Below are positions 1-12,100 of a stretch of 64,000 nucleotides of DNA, piece after piece. Source of the DNA: Isoetes taiwanensis. Taxonomy: Eukaryota > Streptophyta > Lycopodiopsida > Isoetales > Isoetaceae. How positions within the stretch are numbered: position 1 is the first letter of the stretch; each line of letters starts with the position of its first letter. A model generated the notes under the pieces. The model ran no database searches. It had not been told where the DNA came from and was given only the letters and a program-made list of their open reading frames with translations. Location of the stretch: contig JAJEKV010000091.1 of assembly GCA_021234155.1 (NCBI GenBank), positions 3,915,501-3,979,500 of the forward strand, written 5' to 3'. The position numbers were made by a program, and so were the translations under genes.

Positions 1-1255
1 AAGTCGTGAACTGATTTGAATGCTGGAAATAATTCCTGAAGTCCTTGCTGATATATACCTAATCTGAAACCCAGCTGCCTTAGAAACTGCTGTCCCACAA
101 GTGAACACATTCTTCACACAACTGTGGTACATCTGGTTATATATAACCTTTCAAGCACATTATGCATCCATGAGTGTCACTCCAAAGCATTCAAACAAGT
201 GAATATGGGCAGAAGCTTTGTCTGCAGTTTAACTTTCAGCACACTGCCACTATGATTAGAAGCTTGAATATCTTTCCCTTGGCATAATTATCTGTAAAAC
301 TATGCAATAATCTTGGTTTTAACCAAACTGCCTGCACCATTAAGACTAAGATCCTGGAGTCCTTGCCGATCATTCTAGCATAAGGAACCCACAGCACAAG
401 GTGTCCCTGATGTCCAAATGATCTATCGTAGAATGGTGACAAGCTTGAATCGTGAAAGGCTACACGATCATCCAGCAGAAGTCTACCTTATCGTCCACCA
501 CAGTTGATAATCTTCTATTACACAATCGAACATAAATGTGTGCGCTGTGAAACACCAGCACCAGTGGGAAAAATTATGCAGGACTAAAAGAAAACATAAA
601 GGAGGACAAACAATCTGCTGGCTACTGCATGCTAACTCCAGTTAGAATCGAACACAAAAAGACCAAATCTACACAAGATTGGACCTCTGCCACTCCCCTT
701 TCGGCTCTTGGTCAACAAGAAATACGTGCTCTCAAATATTGACGACTTCCTCTTCCACAACATAAGTTGGATGCAATGAATGCCTCTTTCTAAAATTAGC
801 TGTTACCTCCTTTTGTTGGAAGGGTAAAAAATGTAGCTCCTAGTTTCGGAAGACACACAAGCCGCAGACAAATCCCGCAGCCGAAAATAGAAGAGCCCGG
901 CCTTATTCACAGCCACGAATATGGATTTATGGCCCAGAACTAAACACCATATTCAATCCAATCCAGCCCAGACCTCCAATTCTATTCCCCTGTTATATGT
1001 TCTATTACAGATCCATCAATTAGCTGCATTACTAGAATATCTGTCACCGTTGATTCTTCACTCCTGTGCTACTCCTGGCTTCCTGAGATTACCAGTGTAT
1101 CAGCAACTAGATCCAGATTGTCGATCAACTAGCTGCGCACAGACCTCCTGCCTATTGAGTTACTGCACCTGATTCCCGACAAGGTTCTTCATTGTCTTGC
1201 ACATATCCCAAAGCCTAAGATCAACTGGCTCCAATCTGCCTGTTAAGGTGGGGAG
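1..1255. other. No recognisable gene
   Basis: I see no conserved coding frame here. Short open frames at 236-442 and 921-1172 have no family signature. At about 1240-1256 a purine-rich run followed by TGTTGGAG looks like the junction of a polypurine tract and the start of an LTR. This would suggest the tail of a decayed LTR element, but I found no partner LTR. Confidence 0.3.
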
Positions 1256-1298
1256 TGTTGGAGAATGGTAACAGCACACATGAAGAATAACTCAGAAG

Positions 1299-1800
1299 AA
1301 GAGTGCCCGGCCCATGTAGAGCACTTGGGCCGCAAGCAAGAAGTCCTGGATCGATCCCCAGTCTATCCACCAATTATGTTGGAGGATGTTTAATCATGGC
1401 GGATAGTCCCCAATGACAAGGGGATAGTGGTGCATTGTGGGGAAGAAGGCTAGAAGGAATCAGTGTGCCCCCATGACTCAGAGGAAGGGTTTTGAGTGCC
1501 CATGGGCGAATAGCTCAGTGGTAGAGCACTTGGTAGAGCACTTGGTTTGCACGCAAAAGTTCCTAGATTTGGTACCAGCCTGTCCACCCAATCATGTTGT
1601 AAGCATCTCATTTCTCAACAATTATGAAGGCCAGATTTGTTCGAACAATTATGAAGGTCAGATTAGTCCACTTGTCAACCCTGATAGAATTTTGGGCAAA
1701 CATCTTCTACACCGCTCAGTTTCTCAATCTAAGCAAGAGGTCATGATGTGATCCCCAGCCTGTCCACCCAATCATGTTGTTGTGTAGGTGGCTCCTTTCT
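1299..1800 (+). repeat. Cluster of tRNA-derived SINE-like units
   Basis: Three related units occur in about 500 bp. The best (1504-1620) starts like a tRNA, with an A-box-like stretch TAGCTCAGTGGTAGAGC at 1511-1527, an anticodon-loop-like TTTGCAC consistent with an Ala(UGC) tRNA head, then a weak B box and a non-tRNA tail containing CCTGTCCACCCAATCATG. A second unit at about 1310-1395 keeps a good B-box-like GGATCGATCCC (1347-1357). A third at about 1740-1800 keeps only the B-box end and the tail. The best unit has an internal duplication of GTAGAGCACTTG, so it cannot fold as a normal tRNA. The shared non-tRNA tail favours a SINE over a tRNA gene. The family is inferred; I did not compare it with a database. 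Confidence 0.6.
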
Positions 1801-1995
1801 CAGCCCCAAATCAACCCATCAATTTACAAATTCATTTAGCGCACAAACATGCCAGTCTAGAGTCTCATTCCATCAGCTCAAGATTGGGGGAGGTCTCAAT
1901 GAACGGCTCTGAGCAGAAAGGGAAAAACATATGCAGTCTTTTAAATAGAGAACAAGGCAGACGTTAATTTGTGAAAAGACAAAATGTCTTAATCT

Positions 1996-2460
1996 TTGGA
2001 TCATAGCCCCAAGCGGCCTTCCTACAGATGTCAATACAAGCTTTCTATTAGAGGCAGATATCATTGTCTTTTTAGAGACCCCACATCTCTACGACAGCTG
2101 GTAGAATATTACGATCAGAAATGTGTGTCTCACTTTGTGTATGAGCTATCTCTAGACAGGAGAAATATTCTCAAACAAAAGAACCCAACGGGCCTGAAGC
2201 AAACAGAAATAACTAATTTCTTCTCGTCAAAGGATGATAAGATGATAGTGGACTCATCACAAAAGAGGAAGTATCCTGACCCTAAAGGGGTGACTTTGGC
2301 ACTGTCTAAGAAGATAAAAAGATCAGCAGCCGTGAAACATAAAAAGTCTTTCCAGAAGAGGCCAAGCATCAAGCATCAAAGCAAGCCAAGAAGGGGTATT
2401 ATGAATTACTTTGCACCAATCACAGGAACGAATGGGCTATCTCCATCAATCCCTACCTGA
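1996..2460 (+). pseudogene. Exon-like ORF with PCNA-box-like motif
   Basis: An open frame of about 154 codons ends at a stop at 2458-2460. Its first codon in the open stretch is TTG and the first in-frame ATG falls near residue 83, so this is probably an exon or a fragment rather than a complete gene. The peptide is strongly basic. It contains QTEITNFF at residues 69-76, which fits the PCNA-interacting (PIP) consensus QxxI/L/MxxF/YF/Y, and a second similar core GIMNYF at 134-139 near the C terminus. Several Lys/Arg clusters could act as nuclear-localisation signals. Such a layout is typical of DNA-repair or replication factors. I cannot name the family. It lies just upstream of SRT1 exons but does not resemble a sirtuin, so it may be the end of a neighbouring gene, a retrocopy, or a fragment captured in an SRT1 intron. 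Confidence 0.35.
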
Positions 2461-2555
2461 GCAGATTTTTAGATTTTTTAATTGTTAAACTCAATATTTT
2501 TGTTTCTATACTTTAGATAACAGGAGGGTTTTCCTCCTGGAGGTCTTGAACACTG

Positions 2556-2910
2556 TTTGTGTTATGGTCTCATAGACCCGGGTCCGGTCTTCATAGACCC
2601 GCCGGGTCGTAGGCGTTAATAATTCCTTCCTTCCTTCCTTCCTTCCTTCCTTCCTTCCTTCCTTCCTTCCCCCTCCCCCTCCCCTCCCCTCCCCTCCCTC
2701 CCTCCCTTCCTTTCCTTTCCTTCCCTCTTCCTTCCCTTCCTTCCCTTCCTTCCGTTCCTTCCTTCCTTCCCCTTCCTTCCTTCCTTCCTTCCCTTCCTTC
2801 CTTCCCCCTTCCTTCCCCCTCCCTCCCTCCCTCCCTCCCTCCCTCCCTCCCTCCCTCCCTTCCTTCCTTCCTTCCTTCCCTCCTTTCGTTCCTTTCGTTC
2901 CTTCGTTCCT

Positions 2911-2949
<39 letters not shown>

Positions 2950-2958
2950 CTCTCTCTC
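2556..2958 (+). repeat. LINE 3'-end scrap leading into a long (TTCC)n/(CTTT)n pyrimidine tract
   Basis: About 60 bp containing two copies of TCATAGACCCG precede an almost pure pyrimidine tract (about 2620-2958) made of CCTT, CCCT, CTTT and TC units. The same arrangement, a motif close to CATAGACC/CATAGGCC and then a TTCC repeat, ends the LINE copies at 40540-40620 and 47150-47220. I therefore read this as the 3' tail of a LINE whose microsatellite expanded. Long purine-strand frames here are composition artefacts. The tract lies about 70 bp before an SRT1 exon, inside its upstream intron. Confidence 0.6.
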
Positions 2959-3029
2959 CAAATTTTTTGGGACGGCTTTCTATTTGTTTTCCTGATCATC
3001 TTCTAAGTTAGTATAATGTTTGAATGCAG

Positions 3030-3109
3030 GGCGCTTTGCCGCCAGCAGAACTTCGAGCTGCTGAAAAGCATTGTAAAAATGCAGATCTAGTAGTCTGCCT
3101 TGGAACAAG
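3030..3109 (+). CDS. SRT1: SRT1 exon (ALPP...CLGT)
   Basis: The exon follows acceptor TGCAG and precedes donor GTATG. Read from 3030 it encodes the helix before the Rossmann strand and the start of the GTS motif, ending with two bases (AG) of the Ser codon. Confidence 0.9.
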
Positions 3110-6100
3110 GTATGTTCTCATGTAGAAATTTGCCGGTCCTGCCTCATACTTCATGTGTTTCCACGGGATCGAGGTTACTTTCTGCTTTTTCCGCTTCCTT
3201 ATCCTTGTTTGGCATCTGCCTTTCTTGTCAGCAAGAAATGTTAAACTCAATAACCATATTGGAAGTGGAAAAGTGTTGTTTCTACATCTTCCTTTAGGGC
3301 AGTTAGAACAAGGCAGAGGCATGTGCTAGCCTCCATTTGCCTTTCTAAAGTTTCTGCATTTCCCAGTTGTGTTAAATACCTAGTAAAGTTTCGTCTTTTT
3401 TTAAAGCTTGATTCTTAATTACTTGTTTAAGCTCAGTCATATGTTTCTGGCAGTTTGCAGATTACTCCAGCTTGTAATTTACCTCTGAAAACAGTCCGTG
3501 GGGGTGGAAAGCTGGTTATAGTGAACCTGCAGGTTAGATTTGCATATTCCTTCACAAGAAACATTTGCATGTGCCTTCTCAGAAAACTTGTCACAAATCG
3601 TTATTTCTTGTTTTGTAACCCAGTAATGTTGTCTTTGTATGCTTAAGCTAGTCATCTTCCTGTGGCCTAGTGACTTGTCCTTGGCAAAAGGCAGAGGATG
3701 GCTGTCCGCGTATCTATTTGGAGGCAGCCATTTTTACTTTATTAGATCTTTGAAAAATCTTTAGTAGTGGAAGAGCTTTCTGATTGTTATCCTTGGATCC
3801 TGATCTGCAGTCTCCGCTAGTCAACATCCCCTTTTTGTTTTCTGGATACTGTTTGAGAATGACGACGATCAACTTTAAGAGCATTGTTGATGAAGCTAGC
3901 TTGCCGGGGAACTTTGGGAGTTCTAGAACTCAAGTTTAGGAGCGTTGTTGTGAAGCGTGCTAGAAAACTTTGAGAGTTTCTAGAACTTGCTTGCTCCATA
4001 ATTGAGACCTGCAACCTGCATAGTTGAGAACTCCATTTTGGTGAGAAGGTATATGGGTCTGGCAGGGAACCTTTTTTCTGTACCTTTTTGGCTATTACCT
4101 GATAAGATAGATCCGACTAGAAAAGCAGAAACAGGCAGATTCAAACAAATTTTCTTATTATCCGTTCATTCATAGCCCCCATATGGGTGGAGCTAAATGT
4201 TGATAGTGTCTATGAGTTCAATATGTATTGAAAGAATAGAGAAAAGACAGCTAGAATGAAGCAAGAGCTCGCTAAAGAATCAAGAAGAAGTAAAGTAAAG
4301 GTAGGTAATTATGGCGTTTATAGGTACATGCCATGTTAGCATAACAGGTGGCATGGTATGCTGAGCCATCATAACAAGAAGATATTGTTAATATCTGGCA
4401 TTCCCTCTGATGGCCAGCATAGATTGCTGCCTGAAATGATACGGAACTAGCTTAAATGAATCTAAACATTAAGGAACACCTGCTGTAACTAATGTAAAGT
4501 GATTTAAATCTTTGTTTGCAGCATGTAAAAATTCTTGAGTCTATCCATAGTGTGAACTTGCCTTAAACGTCTCAAGTCTCCACCACATCTGATGAATCTG
4601 AACAGAAAGCATGATGAAGGTTGCTGAGAAATTGTTTGGGCAAAAGTGGACTTCTAACACTTAAGTTCTTCATATAAGAAAGCAATTTTATCCATAATGT
4701 TTTAAACGTAAGTGCCTTAAAGGTATCAAGTCTTCAGCACATCTGATGAATTTGAACAGTAAGGCATGAAGATTGCTGGGAAATATGTTGTTTGGGCAAA
4801 AGTGGACTTTTAATGCTGAAGTTCTTCATACAAGCAAGCAATTGTATTAGTTGGTTGCAAAGTATTTAGCGGCAATCAATATTCTGCAGTTTGGAAAGCA
4901 AAGGAACAAATTTATCAATGGCCTGTAGCAACTAAAGAACATCACTTCTTTATCATCTACATCCTTCTAGCTTTGAAAGCAGCACTCAAACTATGCTCTC
5001 TTATGCTGCAAACGTAGATTTTCTGGAGATCAAGGGGATGCTAATTTAGGAGGAGTTTCACATTTAAGTCTTTCAGGAGTAAAGCTGCTGTTTTACCAGG
5101 TGAAAAGGCTTTGGTTACAGATGATAAGGTAAAGATTACCAGAAATCGAATAAAAATGGTAGAATGCTATTAGCCATAAGTTGGGATATATGCAATGGAT
5201 TGTATTGCAAGGGATTCCGTCCTAAGAAGAATAAAGAAGCCAAGAAAAAGCACATCTGATGACTGATTAAAACCTGAAAAAATTGAGCTTGGCAGCTTAG
5301 ATTGCAATCATAGATTGTGATGTAGAGTCTCTTTGCATGGCGGGCATTCCATAGAGGCATTGGATCCTTGATTTCGGCGCCACAAATTACACATTTGGGG
5401 ATTCTACTATCCTCCAACATGAGGTAAGTTAGGGAATGATTTTTCTTATCCAATTTAAGACACAGGCTTTTGCAACTTGGATCTAGGGATGACAAATCAA
5501 AAGAAATAAGAGTTATTTACGTTGGATGTAGCAAAATTGTCATTGATGGATCCACATCCTAAGGATGGGCCGCCAGTAGCACAAGAATCAGGATATGCAG
5601 ATTGCAAGATGGGCTCTGTGGTCTGGAACAAGTTACAGAAAAAGAATCATGTACTGGTCCAACATAACAGCGCTAAAGAGCTATGGCATAACAGGTTAGT
5701 GCATTTCCATTTAAAATACATCCGTATATTGAGAGGGAAAAAATTTGGTGCAAGATTTGCCTAATCTAAAAGATGATCTTCATTGCAATGCTTGTTCTTT
5801 TGGGAAATAGTCTGCTGAATGCAGGGCCTCTAAAGCATTTGACAACTGGAGACCTTTCGAAAGTTTCACCAAAGCCCATTAGGACTGTCAATGGTTAAAT
5901 TGTTTCAGGACTTTTCAATTGTTTCAGGTGCCTCAGAATAAAGTAGCAGAAGACAGGGCTTTACACAACCGGTGACTGTTTATGCAGTCTACCAAAATAG
6001 ATTAGGACTGAGGCTGTTAGAACATCATGAGCAGGTCTCTCACTAAGGCTGTTGCAGATATGATGCCTTATAAAGGCCTATATGGTGAAGCCCTGATTTA

Positions 6101-9100
6101 TCACATTTAAGGACGTTTAGATATTTGCCTATGCCACTTTATCCTTGAAGGAGGGAGAAGTTGGGTAAAATGCATGTTAGATCTGTTTTGTGGGCTATCC
6201 ACGTCAGCATGATGGCTCTATTCTTTCCTGTTAAATTCTCAGCAGGTCTATTCACCTTGTTGAACATCTCCAAGGTACAAATTGTGCCTTGGGTTGGGGA
6301 ATCAAATTGTACCTTGGTATATAGAAAATGCTTCCTTGTTTGACCAGGATTAGTCAATAGAAAAACTAACAGTTAAGGCACCATTTTCTTAAGTATTTCC
6401 AATAAAGTGACAAGAGATGCAGGAGCATCAAGACATCTTGGAAGTATAGTTTGAAGACTCAAGTGGGAAATTTCAGCCATTTGCTGCATAAGAATCTGAG
6501 GTAGGATCCTTTTAAATCTGATTACCCCTCAGTCATCAAGTGTTAGATAAAGCTCTGCTCAAAGTTTAGCTGCACCTCAACCAGAGTTAAGGAGGTCAGC
6601 GTGATTAGAAAACATGCAAAAGTTCCAAGTGACAATCAGAGTACTACTTAGTTAGTCTTGATATCAGAATCAAGCACCTTGACACACTTCCAGGGAATGG
6701 TTTCTGGCTCACAATTGGCTTTGTCCTAACAGAATCAGCTCGCAGATACGTTTGCCAAAATGTTGGCTAGTACCGAACTCACTAGGTTCAAAGAGCAGCT
6801 ACAGAAGGTCAAATTCCAGCTTAAGGGAGACAAACAAATAATAAAGCTGTCAGTTTTAAGCCCATATACGTTTGAGGGAAAGTGTTGGGACAATGCGCAT
6901 AAATTTCCACCTATGTCGACAATGCAAAGTTAAAGCGAATGTATCACATCACATGTGTTAGCATGTTAATTAATAGTGCAAATGTATCATGTACGTATTG
7001 TACATAGTATAAAAAGTAGTCTATGTAGGAGTTGACGTGTGGCATTTAGGATGGATAAACTTTCCATTTTTGGCCCTGCAGAAAGGTTTTTGGTATTTGG
7101 ACGTCCTTGAATAATATAACTTTTGGTCGGTGCTGTCATCTGCGTCTCTTCTTCTCTCCTCCACTAAACTAACAAGTGGTATCAGAGCGCATATGATCCC
7201 TGGGCCTCTGCTGGACATCAGCAAGCAAATTCGTCACAATAAATTGGTGGAATTGTGACGTTTCCAAAAAAGTCTATTACCCAGCCTTTTTTTTGGCTTG
7301 TACAAGGCCAAATTTGTTCCTCCTTGTTTGGCCTGCCCTTTTTTTGGCTCCGCCGTTGGTATCAATTAGAGAATCGTCCAATTTGTTGGACGTCCTCTTC
7401 AAACTTATCCACTAAGTACACGTCTGTGGCAAATCCAGAATTTGGTGACAGAACAGGTTGTGGATCATGGAGAATTCACTGGAGAAAATACTTTCTCAAG
7501 ACAGATATATTCTTAATGGCAAGAATTATAATTCTTGGAAGAATTTGATGGAGCCAGTGCTTGAGGTAAAAGGTCTATGGGAATATGTGAGTGGTGAACA
7601 CCCAAGGCCAGAATCAGAGACCTCTTACAGTGACATTGAGGAAGCTTATAATCCCCTCTTTGACGAGGGTCCATTCAGAAGGCGACGTGGAAAGGCACCT
7701 GAAGCATCGAAAGAGAGAAGTGATGAACAGAAAGAATGGGATCAAAACGATCGCTTGGCACTTGCCTTTCTCAAGATTTACTGTACTGATGAAGTCAGAC
7801 AGTATATTATTGATGAGAAAACCTCCCGCTCAGCTTGGGAGAAGTTGAGGAATCTGTATGAAACAGTAAATGAATCAAGGAGGCAGTACTTGAGAAACAA
7901 ATTAAATTCTCTGAAATTAAGTGATTTTGAATAATTCTTAATGGTTAAGCACACATATGTGCTGACATGGCAGCCTATGTATTTACATAGGACCATGGTC
8001 TATAGTTTAGCATATATTTATGTTCATGTATGCCCCCTAGGTTAGGTGTCAACGTGCTATGCTCTACACGTCACATATGTGACCATCTTCTGTAGCACCG
8101 AGAAAAGCAACAATCCAATCCATCATATTCCTTTTTCTGAGTTTCACTCCGTCTCTTTTTTCTCTCTTGTTTTCTTGCTGTTTGATTCTAGCCTAGATCA
8201 CAAGTTTTTTGTCATGGTATCAGAGCCCAGGGTGGCTAGAACCAACCAGTGAGGGAAATTTGTCAGAGGTGAATTCAGAAGTTGGCAACACTTCGAAATT
8301 GGACGTCTTCAACCAGAATTGCAAAATCGGCCAATTTTTGTCACGTCATCAACAAATTGTGTACTTTTGTTCAAATTCGAGATTTGGTTGCACAAAGGTG
8401 CCGTTTTTTGCCGTTTTGTGCCGTTTTGTTCGAAAGGTTGAACAATTGGTAATTTTGGCTCTACGAGCAATTTCGCGGAGAGATTTGTCAGGATTGAGCA
8501 ATGTTGATGCAGTTTTCTGTGACATACCATCGGTCTGGGTAAATCCCTTGGTTTGTCTTCTTTGTGCATCTAAAGCTCAGTAATCTCTCTCTTAGTGCTC
8601 TTTGATAAGTTTTAATACCTTCAGGGATGGATTCCACCAAATTCAACAATCCAAATGCTATCCTTCCAAATGCTATCCCGAAAAGGAGATAATTATTTTC
8701 AGTGGATTGATGTGTTTGAAGGTTATCTCCTCATGCATTGTTTGGATGGACTTGTTGATGGCTCTCTTGACATAAAAGATGCAGATTTTCGTCAAAAATA
8801 AGAAAGGCTTGGGCCTCTTGAAAGTTCTTGTATCACCAGAAGTTGATTGCCATATCGGGGTTGTAAATTATTGTCTGAAGCACTAGATGAGCTGAAAGGG
8901 GTGTGCATTTCGATACTGATTCTAGAGCCTTTTTCTTGAGAGGCGAAAGTTACACTCTTTGGCGCTTTGGACAATTGTAAAGATATGCTTGATTATATTT
9001 CCAAGGCCAAAGAGATTAAAAGCAAATTGGATGATATGAAACAGCAAGTACCAGATGGTGAGGTAATTTCCGATTAATTCGTGGTCTTTCTATAGATTAT

Positions 9101-12100
9101 CAGCCTTTTATTCTTGCATTAGGTGCAAGAGACAGCCCAATTAAGCTGAAAGACTTGCCTAATCTTCTCCTTCAGACTGAATTGGAGTTGAAAAGGCGGT
9201 CAGATCAGAATGCTTTCTTTTCCAAACATAATCCCAAGAAGCACAATGATAGGTTCTCTCGAAATAAATCCTCGAGTCTTCAGGTAGTAATTCTAATCAG
9301 GAGCGGAAGCAAGAAAGGTTCAAGCAGATATCCATGCAGATATTGCCACGAGAAAGGGCATTGGATTAGTGATTGCCCAAAAGCGTTTAAAAGAAAAGAA
9401 GCCAAAGCTGCTGCAGCAAGTAAAGATCAGCCCGCTCATGCTAAAAATCAGGCCCGCATTACGATCGTAAGGAGCGATCTAATTTCTCGTAGCTGCTGAA
9501 TTTGAACCAGAAAGTGCTGATATTGAATGCTTATTCAAAGCTTCTGAGATGTCTTTGGACAGATCTGGTAGTGATCCGTGGTACCTTGATTCCGTGCCAC
9601 CGCACATGACAGGAAAAAGAAAGTATTTTTTCTAAACTACAACAAGTGGATGGTGGTCGAAGTTAAATTTGCTGATAATTTCAGCTATCAGATTCAAAGG
9701 GAAGGGCGACGTCACATTTTCTACTCAGGAAAGCGGCATAAAGTATGTTAAAGATGTTATTTACATTCCTGGACTTGAAGAAAATTTGTTGTCCGTTTCC
9801 AAGGTTGATAACAGCGGCTTGTATGCTATATTTGGACAAGGAGAAGTTATACTTACTCCCTGGCCCTGCTATTCCCGACTCTGATATTGTTGCTCGCTGG
9901 CATTCTCCAAAATGGTTTGTACAAATTTTGGCGCTTCTGTTGTAGAGCAGAAAGGTTTGCTTGCTGCTGCTGCTATTAGCATGTCTTCGGATGAGCTATG
10001 GCATGCTCGGTATGGTCATTTGAGTTGTCAATCTCTTTGTATGATGCATGGAAAGAGATGGTTGTTGGGCTGCCTGCTGTACATACTCATAAACTGCAAT
10101 GCGATGCTTGCAATCTTGGAAAGCAAGTAGCTGCATCTTTCCCAAGGAGGCCGTGAAGAAACCAATGATATCTTGCAGCTCGTGCATAGTGATGTATCTT
10201 GAAGTCAGGGTCCCTTCTTTGAGTGGAGCACGCTACTTTTGTACATTCATTGATGATCATTCTAGGATGGCGTGGGTGTACCCTTTGCATTACAAATCTG
10301 ATGTACTCTCTAAGTTCAAGGAGTTCGGATTATGGTTGAAAAACAAACAGGAAAGTTGATTAAGGCATTCAGGTCCGACAATGGTGGTGAGTACAAAAAC
10401 CATTCTTTTGATGCCTATCTTGAGATTCGGCATTGTTCGCGAAGTTGAGTGCTCCATATTGTTAAGCCACAAAGCGGTGTAGCTGAACGCAAGAATCTTG
10501 CTCTTATGAATTTGGCAAGAAGCATGCTTGCTTATAAACGCTTTGCCACTGTCATTTTGGGGTGAAGCAGTTAAAACAGCAGCCTATCTTTTGAATAGAG
10601 CTCCCACAAAAATTGTGAAAGGGCAAACACCTTCGAGAGGTGTTCTATGGTACAAAACCTGATGTCTCGCATTTGAAAATCTTTGGCTGTCCTGCTTTTT
10701 GTGCATCCGTGATTCAAAATTGAAGAAACTTGATGATCGGGCAGTCAAATGCATTTTTATTGGGTATGCTGATGGATATAAAGCTTACAAATTCTATAAC
10801 CCAGCCACTAAGAAGCTTGTGATCAGTCCTGATGCCAAATTCTTGAGGATGGCTACTATGATCTTTTCGAGCATGATGTTGGTGCCCCTTTGATATTCAT
10901 TCTTTGCTTGATTTGGACACTCAGCAGAATGCAAGTAATGGTGCTCCAGTTGCTGCTGTACCGACCAGCGTTTGTGATCATAGTGATGATGACCTAAAAT
11001 GATCCTTATCTTGCTGCCTTGTCTGATATTCATGCTGCCAATCAGCCTGCTAGTAGTTCTAGGACTGCTTCAGCCCCGTCTCCTGCTGCAAATCATGATG
11101 ATGGTGTGCCTCTTAGGCATCTGGCGGCTTAAGGCCTTATCTGATGCACAACCAAGTGTTACGCACACTTGTAATTATGCTTTGATGGCAAAGATCTATG
11201 AAGATCATCGCCTTCTAGTTTTGCTGAAGCTCTTACCAATCCAGATTGGGTGGCTGCGATGCAACATGAATATGACCTGCTCATTAAGAATGAGACTTGG
11301 GATCTCGTTCCCCTTCCTAAAGGGAAGAAAGCCGATTGGATCAAAATGGATCTTTAAAGACAAATACAATGCAGATGGCTCTCTCAGTAAGCATAAGGCC
11401 AGACTTGTTGCCAAAGGATTGGCCAGCAGCATGGCATTGATTATGATGAAGTCTTTGCTCCAGTTGCAAGAATGTCAACCGTCTTGCGCTTATTTTTGCC
11501 TTAGCAGCTAGTAAAGGATGGCCCGTATATCAAATGGACTTCCAAAGTGCCTTTTTGAATGGAGACCTGTCGATGAAGTTTATATGCAGCAGCCACAAGG
11601 TTTTGTCTCGGAAGGGCAAGGGCACTTAGTTTGTAAATTGAAGAAGAGTCTCTACTGACCTTAAACAAGCACCTCGGTGCTGGTACCATAAGATAGATTC
11701 TTATCTTAAAGCACATGGCTATTCTTTTTCCACAGCAGATCCCAATTTATACTTTAAAACTAAAGGTACATCTCTCTGCATTGTTGTGTAATGCGTTGAT
11801 GATTTGCTGCTTACAGGAGATGCCCATGATCTTATTGATCAATTGCGCGACTTCGCTTATACATGAATTTGCTATGACAGACTTAGGTCTGTCCCATTAC
11901 TTTCTTGGGATTGAAATTTGGCAAACTCGATGGCATCACTTTGTCTCAAGGTAAATGCGTCCAAGATCTTCTTACAAAATTTCACATGACAGATTGCAAG
12001 GTTGCCAAACAGCCCATGGAGCCTGGTTTGAAGTTATCCAACTCTGATGAGTCTCCTCAGGTAGATGCTACTTTGTATCGTTCACTTGTTGGTGGATTAA

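Noticed and set aside
1504-1580. A functional tRNA-Ala gene
   Set aside because: An internal duplication in the D-arm/anticodon region and a poor B box prevent a cloverleaf. Repeated units with a common tail indicate a SINE.
2506-2999. Long minus-strand frames rich in Lys, Glu, Gly and Arg
   Set aside because: They are the purine strand of a simple-sequence tract. All three frames are open for composition reasons.
3030-3532. A complete sirtuin gene in the window
   Set aside because: Exons for the catalytic His, the zinc-binding cysteines and the GAG/GIPDFR motifs are absent upstream of 3030, so only the 3' part is present.
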